Assembly: GCA_002422065.1 (NCBI GenBank)
Contig: DITO01000020.1
Span: 1 to 13,135 of the forward strand
Direction of reading: 5' to 3'
Source of the DNA: Erysipelotrichaceae bacterium UBA6182
Lineage (GTDB): Bacteria > Bacillota_I > Bacilli_A > Erysipelotrichales > Erysipelotrichaceae
Length of the DNA: 13,135 nt
The notes beneath the pieces were generated by a model, which was not told the origin of the DNA, did not search any database, and saw nothing but the letters and a program-made list of their open reading frames with translations. How positions within the stretch are numbered: the first letter of the stretch is position 1; each line of letters starts with the position of its first letter. The position numbers were made by a program, and so were the translations under genes. This document shows, one piece after another, positions 1 to 7,028 of the stretch.

Positions 1-49
1 TCCTCATCTGCCGAATAACACCAATAGTATTAAAAAGAAGAAATAATCT

Positions 50-84
50 GAAATAAAAAAGACTTTAGGCCACCTTAAAGTCTT
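50..84 (-). terminator. Rho-independent terminator of the XRE/ImmA operon
   Basis: Read on the minus strand, a hairpin with arms AAGACTTTA and TAAAGTCTT (59-84) closes over a short GC-rich loop and runs directly into a T-rich tract (51-60). It sits 6 bases beyond the stop codon of the last small ORF of the minus-strand operon, as expected for an intrinsic terminator ending that transcript. The 49 bases further left show no coding signal I can support. Confidence 0.85.
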
Positions 85-89
85 GTAAA

Positions 90-200
90 TTACTTGTTCT
101 TCTTAGATTCTACGAAGATACGAAAGGCTCTAAAACCATAATCTTTTGCATAGAGCTTCCTTCCATCTTTCGTTGTAATCCAAGTTCTGAAAATGTACAA
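90..200 (-). CDS. Small basic protein (36 aa) downstream of ImmA
   Basis: This short ORF has a protein-like composition: aromatic and basic, with the core ITTKDGRKLYAKDYGFRAFR. From memory, similar very short proteins occur next to repressor/ImmA cassettes of Firmicute phages and integrative elements; their function is unknown. The start is chosen by the ribosome binding site: GGGAG (211-207) lies 6 bases before a TTG at 200, but directly abuts an ATG at 206, which would add two residues. An in-frame TAA just upstream rules out a longer protein. It ends 6 bases before the terminator hairpin, consistent with being the last gene of the operon. The 155 bases between it and immA hold no convincing gene; the longer overlapping frame there looks like a shadow. 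Confidence 0.6.
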   Translation of the reverse strand: MYIFRTWITTKDGRKLYAKDYGFRAFRIFVESKKNK

Positions 201-355
201 GTACATCTCCCAATATTAACTTGTAATGTGAAAAACACCGTGATACAATCTCATTGATAAGATGATTTTGTGGTGGCCAGGTGTCATTCACAGTTTGTAC
301 CATATTTGCAGTATGGTACTTTTTTATGTTCCAGCACATGCTGTTAACATCTCTA

Positions 356-886
356 TTATTTTCTCTTTGCATATTCACGATGTTGAATCTCCGCTGTTTT
401 CATAGAAACACCACATTTCAAAGAAATCATGAGTGGACTCATCCCCTCCACTAAATGTTCTGAAACTAAGAACTCTCCTGCGAATGTATTAGCTTGCCAT
501 TCAGCCTTTCGATAGCAAGGAGTACTCATACATCCGCTACTTGTTTTGCGTGATAATTTCACGACTTCTTCATCAGCATGAAGAAGATAATGACCTAACT
601 CATGTGCTAGTGTAAACCTATCTCTATTATTACCATTGATAGCCCCTAAGTAAGTAGTCTCATTAACTCTAATCATATTTTCTTCAGAAATAGTTTCTGC
701 ATAACAACCTTTCATTTCATCATCAGGAACAACTGCAAATGTAAAGTCATCATCGTGTAAATGGAGTCTTTCAAGTAATAGAACAATATCAACGCAAATA
801 ACCTCCTGAATGTTCAGGAAGGTTCTAAGTCGATTTGCCAAAACTCTAATATCTAATCTGGATTTCGGTGGAACTTCATACTCCAT
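356..886 (-). CDS. immA: ImmA/IrrE-family metallo-endopeptidase
   Basis: A 176-residue zinc protease of the ImmA/IrrE (COG2856) family. The zinc-binding HELGH is at residues 95-99, and the downstream family motif KAEWQANTFAGEFL carries the third ligand (E129) in the usual E-x-x-A-N-x-F-A context. In ICEBs1 and related phages this enzyme cleaves the XRE-family ImmR repressor to derepress the element. Here it follows an XRE gene by 19 bases, so the likely substrate is that repressor. The ATG at 886 is preceded by AAAGGGG at 8-base spacing. Length and motifs are intact, so it is probably active. The target genes are not proven; the divergent helicase operon is the nearest candidate. Confidence 0.9.
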   Translation of the reverse strand: MEYEVPPKSRLDIRVLANRLRTFLNIQEVICVDIVLLLERLHLHDDDFTFAVVPDDEMKGCYAETISEENMIRVNETTYLGAINGNNRDRFTLAHELGHYLLHADEEVVKLSRKTSSGCMSTPCYRKAEWQANTFAGEFLVSEHLVEGMSPLMISLKCGVSMKTAEIQHREYAKRK

Positions 887-905
887 TTAATCAACCCCTT
901 TCATC

Positions 906-1265
906 TCACTTTTCGTCTATGATTGTCTCAATTTCTTTCAATTGCTCAGCAGTCAAGTCGCTAAACTTTCTTGCGAAAGTAGTGATAACTCTCCGCTCTT
1001 GTTCTCCATAATTCTTAATATTGAATTTAATGTCACTAATAGAATTTGAATATTCTACCAACAACTCACTGAATTTTGAGTCATCTAACTTATATAGCTC
1101 CTTAATAATACTATTCCAGTGAGAAGGCACTTCTCGCTTCCCTAGTTCAACTGCAGATAAATATGCTACTGATATTCCCAAATTGATTGCCATGTCTTTT
1201 AATGTTTCGTTATTGTCAACTCTTAACTTTCTCAAATACTTTCCATAAGTTGTTAAACCTTTCAT
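906..1265 (-). CDS. XRE-family HTH transcriptional repressor
   Basis: A 119-residue protein with an N-terminal XRE/Cro-type helix-turn-helix (about residues 8-45; the segment ETLKDMAINLGISVAYLSAV spans the two key helices) and an acidic C-terminal part of about 60 residues, probably for dimerisation or for recognition by the protease. The start at 1265 is chosen because AAGGAGG lies 5 bases upstream; an ATG-initiated extension to 1367 is possible on paper but would run through the promoter and operator. It leads the minus-strand operon with immA. This pairing is the ImmR/ImmA regulatory module known from integrative elements and prophages. A palindrome across its own -35 region suggests autorepression. 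Confidence 0.88.
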   Translation of the reverse strand: MKGLTTYGKYLRKLRVDNNETLKDMAINLGISVAYLSAVELGKREVPSHWNSIIKELYKLDDSKFSELLVEYSNSISDIKFNIKNYGEQERRVITTFARKFSDLTAEQLKEIETIIDEK

Positions 1266-1286
1266 CTCTTCCTCCTTGGCAAACAC

Positions 1287-1318
1287 ATTATACCACATAC
1301 TTGTTGAATTATTCAACA
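1287..1318 (-). promoter_or_regulatory. Promoter and likely operator of the XRE/ImmA operon
   Basis: On the minus strand a consensus TATAAT (1292-1287), extended by an upstream TG, is spaced 18 bases from TTGAAT (1316-1311). The -35 element lies inside a perfect 17-base palindrome, TGTTGAATTATTCAACA (1302-1318). This is the size and position expected for a dimeric XRE repressor operator. A further TGTTGA half-site-like repeat lies at 1322-1327. Binding by the neighbouring repressor is inferred. Confidence 0.7.
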
Positions 1319-1436
1319 TCTTTGTTGATTTGTTCTTCATGTGATTGCGCATATTTATTGGCATCACTTCAGATTACCTTTACTGTAGCATTCCATGTAT
1401 CTTAGAGGCTATTATATTTACAGAAATATTCCATTT

Positions 1437-1488
1437 TTGACAATAAAACAAAAAGTTCATATGACATAACAAATTTGTAAAGTATAAT
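1437..1488 (+). promoter_or_regulatory. Divergent promoter region of the helicase operon
   Basis: Two overlapping sigma-A-type candidates are visible. One is TTGACA (1437-1442) with a weaker TATGAC 17 bases on (1460-1465). The other is ATGACA (1461-1466) with a consensus TATAAT 16 bases on (1483-1488). Between the boxes of the second lies a perfect 10-base palindrome, ACAAATTTGT (1469-1478), a possible operator unlike that of the XRE promoter. Either promoter would give a short leader ending at the GAGGGG ribosome binding site (1509-1514). I cannot tell which one is used. Confidence 0.6.
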
Positions 1489-1519
1489 TATAATAATTAC
1501 TAATAATCGAGGGGACAAT

Positions 1520-4293
1520 GTGGCTGATTTCTTAAGGCAGCTTTTTCGGGGAAAAGCAAAAAAAATAATAAAAAAGTTCCTTTAAAGTCGACTACACAGA
1601 AATCGAGTAATGATACGATTTCACTAACAAAATTCATTCAACAAAATCCGCAACTTTCAATCAAAGTTAGTGATATTCGTGGATGGTATACTATAAAAGA
1701 ATACTTACGTAAGATCGATAATTCTGATTATAGAAATCCGCAATATAGAGCTACAAGTACTGGCAAAGCTGCAGGAATCAATACTCGACCTGTTACTTTT
1801 AATAACATCACTCGAACCGCAATTTATATTAACAATGATGCTCAAACTTTTACACTTGAGCATTTTCTTCATCAAGATATTTCACCCGTTATTCAGAATC
1901 TTAAAATCAATGATCCCTACTTTGATACAATCCTTAACAAGATTGACCCTAATATTAAACTTGATCATGAGCAACGCAATGTCGTAATAGAAACACAAAA
2001 AAACACATTGATTGTAGCTGGTGCGGGTTCGGGCAAAACGACGACAATGGCCGCAAAGGTTAAGTACCTTGTAGAACGTCAAACGATCAAACCAGAAGAG
2101 ATCATCATAATTTCTTATACAAATAAAGCAATTCAGGAGTTACGTGAACGTATTAATGAAAAGCTAGAGATCCCTGCTAGTATCGCAACCTTCCATGCCT
2201 TTGCATTCGACATTGTTAAGAAGACATATGCTACTGCACCACAGATCAGTTATAGCTCATATAAGTATCTCAGTGATTATCTTGAAAGGGCGATTTTTGA
2301 TGACTCAGAAGCATTATCAAAGCTCATTCTCTTTCTTGGTTATTACTTCAATCTTCCTGAGGATATTCGTAACTTTAAGACATTAAATGATTATATAGAC
2401 TTTAAGTCTAAACAAGATTACGAAACATTGAAAAGTAATTTAGGCACATACAATAAGAGCGTTTCTGAACAACGAACGAAGTATAAGAAAACCATCCAAG
2501 GTGAATATCTTAGAAGTTACCAAGAAGTCCAAATCGCTAACTTTCTTTATCTAAACAACATTGATTATATCTACGAGCCAATCTATCCAATTACGATTCC
2601 AAATTCACATAAACCGTATACACCTGATTTCTTAATCAAACAAGGTGAACTCGAAGTTTTTCTCGAGCATTTTGGTATTTCTGAAGATTATCAACATTCA
2701 CTTTATTCAAAGGATGAACTACAACGATACATCTATCATATTCAGTTTAAAAGAAGAGTTCATTCAACAAATCAAACAAAGCTAATCGAAACGTATAGTT
2801 CATATAAAGATGGAAGAGACGTATTGATTCATCTGTCTGAACTACTCAGAAGTAACGGCTTTACCCTTAAACCAAAACCAGATAAAGATGTTTATGAGAA
2901 GTTAGTCCAAACTGGAAAAGATGGTTATATCCAACGCTTCATCTTTTTCCTAAAAGAATTCATTGAGCTTTATAAGACAGATGGATACTTTGATAATGGG
3001 TTTGATTTATTGAGGAAGAGAACCGATAACAATCGAACATTACTATTCTTGGACATTGCTGAAGGTGCCTATCATCACTATCAGAACCAATTACAGAAAT
3101 ACAATCAAATCGACTTTGCGGATATGATCAATCAAGCTTCCGCAATCCTATCTTCAGACAGTCTTGATCTTCGTCTGCCCTATAAGTACATCATCATTGA
3201 TGAGTTTCAAGATATCGCTCGGCAACGCTTCAATTTCACTCGCTTGCTTGCACAGAATACAAATGCACATATCGTTGCGGTTGGGGATGACTGGCAATCC
3301 ATCTTCGCTTTTGCTGGATCTGATATCACTCTGTTCACTCGCTTTATTGAGCTTATTGGTGAAGGTGTTCAACACCAGATTAGTCATACATACCGAAACT
3401 CTCAAGAGCTGATTGATGTTGCGGGGCGTTTCATTCAAAAGAACAGCAATCAAATCACTAAGGCACTTAAGTCTCCTAAACACCTCATTAATCCCATTGA
3501 AGTCATCGAGTTTGATGATTCCGTGAAGATGATGAAATCATTAGCGAACAAAATAACGGAAGTCATTGGTACGATCATTCGTAATAAACCTGACGCAAAG
3601 ATCCTCATGCTTGGACGTTATAACTTTGATTCTTATAAACTCGTTCAATCCAAAGAGTTTACAATCGATCAAAATGGCAAGACACAATGCCTGCGATATC
3701 CAACTGCTAATATCACATTCATGACTGTGCATAGTGCAAAAGGTCTTGGTTATGATGAAGTCATCTTAGTCAACTTGATTGAGGGGATGTTTGGCTTCCC
3801 TTCTCAAATTGAGTCTGATCCTATCATGAAGTTGGTCGTTCATGAAGAAAATAGCATTCCCTTTTCAGAAGAACGTCGACTATTCTATGTCGCAATGACA
3901 CGAACAAAAAATCGCTTATTCATGATGGTTCCACAGAATAAACCTTCTCGCTTTGCACTTGAGATTATACTGGAAAACAACCTACCACATTCTGATAAGT
4001 TTAATCTCAATTATCAAGATAATGTACGATTCCGTTGTCCAAAGTGCAATAGCCCTCTTAAATACTCACCGAATAATCCTTTAGGTATTCGACTCTACAT
4101 TTGCACTAATGAACCTGAACTTTGCAGCTTCATGACCAATGATCCTAATGCGATGCAAGATATTACAAGATGTGAGAAATGTGAGACTGGATACATGATC
4201 GTGAAGAAGCTAAAGGATAATAAAGGCTATGTTATGGGATGTACAAATTATACAAATCCTGATGTGAAATGTCAGAATTTATCTAATATCTAA
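1520..4293 (+). CDS. UvrD/HelD-like superfamily 1 helicase with nuclease-like insert and zinc fingers; start joined by a -1 frameshift
   Basis: Read through the frameshift, this is about 924 residues. Motifs (joined numbering): Walker A GAGSGKTTT at 168; DEFQD at 561-565; GDDWQSIFAFAG near 589; HTYRN; TVHSAKGLGYDEV; and VAMTRT at 791-796. All are standard for UvrD/HelD (DNA helicase IV) enzymes, which move along single-stranded DNA in the cytoplasm. Between the first motifs is a nuclease-like insert (TPDF near 370, LEHFG near 383) resembling that of HelD relatives; its catalytic lysine is not obvious. The C-terminus holds two four-cysteine zinc fingers (C840, C843, C862, C869 and C885, C888, C908, C918). 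The GTG at 1520 has GAGGGG 5 bases upstream, but its frame stops at 1583. The helicase frame is open from 1528 with no ATG, GTG or TTG before the TTG at 2008, which lies just ahead of Walker A and cannot be the true start. It is followed by an NDT-like gene after 43 bases. Confidence 0.85.
1540..1585 (+). other. Candidate -1 frameshift / slippage site in the helicase gene
   Basis: An A8 run (1558-1565) carries the in-phase slippery heptamer A-AAA-AAA relative to the GTG start at 1520. Without slipping, translation ends at TAA 1583-1585 after 21 residues; after a -1 shift it enters the long helicase frame. Directly upstream is a small hairpin (GCTTTT 1540-1545 with AAAAGC 1552-1557) containing a GGGG run six bases before the A tract. 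It could be programmed or transcriptional slippage, a phase-variable A8/A9 repeat, a disabling mutation or a sequencing error; the sequence alone cannot decide. Confidence 0.65.
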
Positions 4294-4336
4294 TTTGTCA
4301 AAAATATGAATATCTCGATGAAAGGAACTTTGAAAG

Positions 4337-5137
4337 ATGAATATTGCTAAAAATAAGATTGATGGGGGGGCACAAAAGAAGTGCTTCATAATAACACCCG
4401 TAGGACTCGAAGGGTCAGATATAAGAATAGAGACAAACGGAATTATTGAAGCAGTTATCAAACCTGTCTTGGAAACTGAATATAAAATCATTGCCGCCCA
4501 CTTATCAATTGATTCTGTTCTGATAACCAAAGAGATAATACAAAGTATTTACGATTCAGACTTAGTTATTGCAAATCTTAGTGGTTCAAATCCAAATGTA
4601 ATGTATGAACTTTCTCTAGCTCATGCTTTAAGAAAACCTGTAGTACACATAATTAAAGATGGTGAGAAGCCACCATTTGACATTAGTGCCCAAAGATATA
4701 TCAGTTACACAAATAATATGATTGGTGTAGTTCAACTAAAGGAACAGCTTAAGATATTTGTAGACTCTGTAATGAGAGAAGGTTGTAACATAAGCAATCC
4801 AATAACCGATACAATCGATAATATTTCCGTTAAATCTTCTGAAAGGTCTTTATCTTTGGATGATGGTTTGAATATGATATCTCAACGCTTGTCCAACATT
4901 GAAAAGATAATTTATAGAAGTAGCAAATATAGAAATATTGATGAATTTAATGCGAATAGCTTTTCAGAAAAAAAATATCAAGAATTTGTGGATTTCCTAA
5001 GTGATCATAGTATGAGCATCGAAAGCCTACTTAACAATCGAGAAAATACGGTTCAACTTTCAGACATGCTAGGAATAAGTATGTCTAGATTACATCAATA
5101 TATTCAACAGTATTTAAATTCAGCAAAACGTATCTGA
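4337..5137 (+). CDS. Nucleoside 2-deoxyribosyltransferase-like (TIR-like fold) protein with C-terminal HTH
   Basis: 266 residues. The N-terminal ~150 residues carry the signature CFIITPVG (16-23), a charged helix, DLVIANLSGSNPNVMYELSLAHA (75-97) and PFD (113-115). This pattern belongs to the nucleoside 2-deoxyribosyltransferase-like family, related in fold to TIR domains; E91 in NPNVMYE is the likely catalytic glutamate. Members act on N-glycosidic bonds of nucleosides or nucleotides, and some are toxic effectors, as in retron Eco1. A polar linker and short helical segment follow (about 145-200), then a C-terminal region ending in an HTH-like stretch (about 237-260, VQLSDMLGISMSRLHQYIQQ). It begins 43 bases after the helicase stop, with AAGGA about 10 bases upstream, so the two are probably cotranscribed. 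A G7 run lies at codons 10-12. The effector role is inferred. Confidence 0.75.
   Translation: MNIAKNKIDGGAQKKCFIITPVGLEGSDIRIETNGIIEAVIKPVLETEYKIIAAHLSIDSVLITKEIIQSIYDSDLVIANLSGSNPNVMYELSLAHALRKPVVHIIKDGEKPPFDISAQRYISYTNNMIGVVQLKEQLKIFVDSVMREGCNISNPITDTIDNISVKSSERSLSLDDGLNMISQRLSNIEKIIYRSSKYRNIDEFNANSFSEKKYQEFVDFLSDHSMSIESLLNNRENTVQLSDMLGISMSRLHQYIQQYLNSAKRI
4364..4370 (+). repeat. G7 homopolymer in the NDT-like gene
   Basis: A run of seven G residues near codons 10-12 encodes Gly-Gly plus the first base of Ala. Such a run is uncommon in AT-rich coding DNA and is a plausible slippage site: a one-base change would stop the protein early. The frame is intact in this copy. Confidence 0.6.
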
Positions 5138-5162
5138 AATTATTCCAGTTTTATCTTGTTCT

Positions 5163-5591
5163 TTATTTGAAGTGTATTATTTTGTCAATAACTTCCTTCA
5201 TAGTTTGTTCAAACAATTTCCTTGTCAGATTACATTCCCAAATCGTAATTACTTGCCACCCCAAGAACTCTAATTGTTGTTTATGCAATTGGTCATTACT
5301 TAAGTTTTTGTCTATCTTCTTTTGCCAGAAATCAACATGCGTCTTAGGAATTCTAGCTTTCTTGCATCCTTCGTGATGATGCCAAAAGCATCCATTCACA
5401 AAAATAACAGTTTTATATTTATTTAAAACAATATCTGGAGTACCGGGTAATGATCGAACATTTTTACGATACCGAAAGCCGCGAGCAAATAGATACTTCC
5501 TACACAAAACTTCAATTGAAGTATTCGTTCCTCTTATTTTTGACATCAACTGACGTCTCTCACTTGAAACATCTTCAAAGCTCGGTTTCAC
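5163..5591 (-). CDS. vsr: Very short patch repair (Vsr) endonuclease
   Basis: 142 residues, close to the usual Vsr length of about 140-156. Vsr nicks DNA 5' of a T:G mismatch created by deamination of 5-methylcytosine in a methylated recognition site, so that polymerase can restore C:G. Family features in order: MSKIRGTNTSIEVL (16-29, with E27), PGTPDIV (49-55, catalytic D53), VIFVNGCFWHHHEGC (62-76, with W70 and H71 at the active site) and a closing GWQVITIWEC (111-120). It begins with GTG at 5591, three bases past the stop of the Sau3AI-like endonuclease, with CGGAG overlapping that gene's end, so translation is probably coupled. This placement ties it to the divergent cytosine-5 methyltransferase. 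It converges with the NDT-like gene across 25 bases with no clear terminator. Confidence 0.95.
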   Translation of the reverse strand: MKPSFEDVSSERRQLMSKIRGTNTSIEVLCRKYLFARGFRYRKNVRSLPGTPDIVLNKYKTVIFVNGCFWHHHEGCKKARIPKTHVDFWQKKIDKNLSNDQLHKQQLEFLGWQVITIWECNLTRKLFEQTMKEVIDKIIHFK

Positions 5592-5594
5592 ACA

Positions 5595-6956
5595 CTACTC
5601 CGAAATGATTTTCAAAATATAATCGTTATTTAACCAAAAACTTTGCTTTGTCATCATCCTTCCATCTGGTAACGGAAGTCTATCTGATGCATCCCTCCCA
5701 TGAGGCCGCACATGCATAACTGAGTTATCTACCTTTTTCGGAAGATTATTGTTGATCCCTTTTCGTGTAGGCGTCATTTCTACTCCATTTATGATGATGG
5801 CTTTTGTTCTCTCCCAGACTTCTCTACATTCTAATACGTCTATATTCGGCATAGACCAAAACTTAAGATTACTTAATTGATACTCTCTAAAAGTTAAATC
5901 ATATTTGAACACTATGAACATGAACCTACCATTACTCATAATGTCGTTAATCTCAGAGTCTTCCCATTCTTCATGAATTATTTCCATGAATCGAAAAATT
6001 GGGAAAGACATACTTTCTTTAACCTTACCATTTGGTTCTATTCTAATCGTCTTAGGAATAATAAATGCCTTTCTAAACTCTTCCACGTGATCTATATCGT
6101 GCTTAAGACCTAGAATTCGATTTACTATCAAAGAATTTATCGATTTAGTTTGACTAATTAAGTCTATACCAAATAATTCTGCCAGTTTAGTAACCGATGC
6201 ACCAAAATATGGCATAAACTTCTTTAAGATATAGTCCTCAAGACTGAATTTCCCTACCTGAATCGAAGCATCATTAACAATACTTTCATCTTTCCTATTT
6301 TTATAAACATAATCGTTATAAACGGTTGTCATGTAGGAGGCTTTTAAGCTATACGCTCTTTGCTTTGCTAATACATCAGAGAAGGGTTGTTTACGTACAG
6401 AGTCACTATTCACACCTTTTGTACAAGCGGCTAGATAAAGTGTATCTCGTTCCGATATTTCGTGTGCCTGCCCACTCAAAACCTTATTCGCGATTGTCAA
6501 CCAATCATTCATTATAATTTTTAAATCTTTTTCTGGATATTTGTAGATGATTGACTTTAGAATCTTTTGCTCTCTCTTTGGCAATGTGTTCTTATACAAA
6601 TAAAAAACAACCAACAGCTTCTTATTCTTTTTCCAGAAACTTGATTCGTAAAAGTCTAACCAGTTTTCTTCGAGATAATTTATTATATTGAGCACCAAAC
6701 GTTCTTTAGATGATAGACCCCTATTGGTTTCACGCATTGGTGTTGATTTGATTTCCAAATCCAACCAATCTAAATCTGGAAAAGGATTAGAATTAGGTTC
6801 ATACTCAAAAATACTTCTTTCAACAACATAACCATGATAGCTTTTTATTGTTTCGGGTGTTTCATGTTGATCAATCTCACCAAAAGTATGATTCTCATAT
6901 GTCTGCATTAACTCAAACACTTCTAGTTCGGTTAGATCTTTTTTACTCATCATCAT
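5595..6956 (-). CDS. Sau3AI/MutH-family type II restriction endonuclease
   Basis: 453 residues, similar to Sau3AI (about 490). The N-terminal half matches the MutH/Sau3AI nuclease fold: D61, E68 and K70 in PFPDLDWLDLEIKST reproduce the D-x6-E-x-K spacing of E. coli MutH (D70, E77, K79). K38 and E46 sit at the same separation as MutH K48 and E56, and KERLVLNIINY follows (84-94). The C-terminal ~220 residues correspond to the second, DNA-binding/allosteric half of Sau3AI and end in a HVRPHGRDASD motif. Sau3AI cuts 5' of GATC; that specificity is likely here but unproven. It is paired with a cytosine-5 methyltransferase, as Sau3AI is. Three ATGs start the ORF; GGTGGGG is best spaced for the third (6950), so the first two residues may be absent. 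It is divergent from the methyltransferase and coupled to vsr. Confidence 0.88.
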   Translation of the reverse strand: MMMSKKDLTELEVFELMQTYENHTFGEIDQHETPETIKSYHGYVVERSIFEYEPNSNPFPDLDWLDLEIKSTPMRETNRGLSSKERLVLNIINYLEENWLDFYESSFWKKNKKLLVVFYLYKNTLPKREQKILKSIIYKYPEKDLKIIMNDWLTIANKVLSGQAHEISERDTLYLAACTKGVNSDSVRKQPFSDVLAKQRAYSLKASYMTTVYNDYVYKNRKDESIVNDASIQVGKFSLEDYILKKFMPYFGASVTKLAELFGIDLISQTKSINSLIVNRILGLKHDIDHVEEFRKAFIIPKTIRIEPNGKVKESMSFPIFRFMEIIHEEWEDSEINDIMSNGRFMFIVFKYDLTFREYQLSNLKFWSMPNIDVLECREVWERTKAIIINGVEMTPTRKGINNNLPKKVDNSVMHVRPHGRDASDRLPLPDGRMMTKQSFWLNNDYILKIISE

Positions 6957-6966
6957 TACCCCACCA

Positions 6967-6995
6967 TTGATCGATTATTCAAATTATAGTATAAT
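6967..6995 (+). promoter_or_regulatory. Promoter of the cytosine methyltransferase, with GATC in the -35 box
   Basis: TTGATC (6967-6972) and a consensus TATAAT (6990-6995) are spaced 17 bases apart, 29 bases before the methyltransferase start. The last four bases of the -35 box form GATC, the probable recognition site of this restriction-modification system, so methylation could alter the promoter's own activity. That regulatory effect is inferred. Confidence 0.7.
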
Positions 6996-7011
6996 ACGCA
7001 TATTAGGGAAA
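6983..7011 (-). promoter_or_regulatory. Divergent promoter of the Sau3AI-like endonuclease/vsr operon
   Basis: On the minus strand TATAAT (6988-6983) lies one base from the opposing methyltransferase -10. A weak -35 (TTTCCC, 7011-7006) is 17 bases upstream. The two divergent promoters therefore overlap and cannot easily be occupied by two polymerases at once, which would couple endonuclease and methyltransferase expression. The weak -35 suggests lower endonuclease expression. Confidence 0.5.
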
Positions 7012-7013
7012 GC

Positions 7014-7028
7014 ATGGTATCGATATGA
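7014..7028 (+). CDS. Four-codon leader minigene overlapping the methyltransferase start
   Basis: The best-placed ribosome binding site in the leader, AGGGAA (7005-7010), lies directly upstream of an ATG at 7014, not of the methyltransferase ATG at 7025. Translation from 7014 gives Met-Val-Ser-Ile and stops at a TGA that overlaps the methyltransferase start as ATGA (7025-7028). This is the arrangement of stop-start translational coupling. It may be a genuine regulatory minigene or a chance ATG; there is no homology to support it. Confidence 0.4.
   Translation: MVSI

Noticed and set aside
130..378. 82-codon minus-strand open frame overlapping the end of immA
   Set aside because: It overlaps immA by 23 bases and the better-supported 36-residue ORF in another frame, and has no recognisable motif. 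It is probably a chance frame.
906..1265. C (controller) protein of the restriction-modification system
   Set aside because: It is more than 4 kb from the restriction-modification genes and sits directly upstream of immA, which fits an ImmR-like repressor better.
1266..1367. 34-residue N-terminal extension of the XRE repressor
   Set aside because: It would translate through the promoter, operator and the strong AAGGAGG at the internal start; the normal XRE length begins at 1265.
1187..1405. Plus-strand open frame opposite the XRE gene and its promoter
   Set aside because: Low-complexity Leu/Ser/Thr-rich translation typical of the complement of a real gene; it runs through the promoter and operator.
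2008..2010. TTG as start of the helicase
   Set aside because: It lies four codons before Walker A and would delete the Q-like motif and about 160 protein-like upstream residues. No ribosome binding site precedes it.
3154..3483. Open frames on both strands inside the helicase gene
   Set aside because: They are shadows of the helicase core motifs; no start signals or motifs of their own.
5138..5162. Terminator between the convergent NDT-like and vsr genes
   Set aside because: The 25-base gap is AT-rich but shows no stable inverted repeat.
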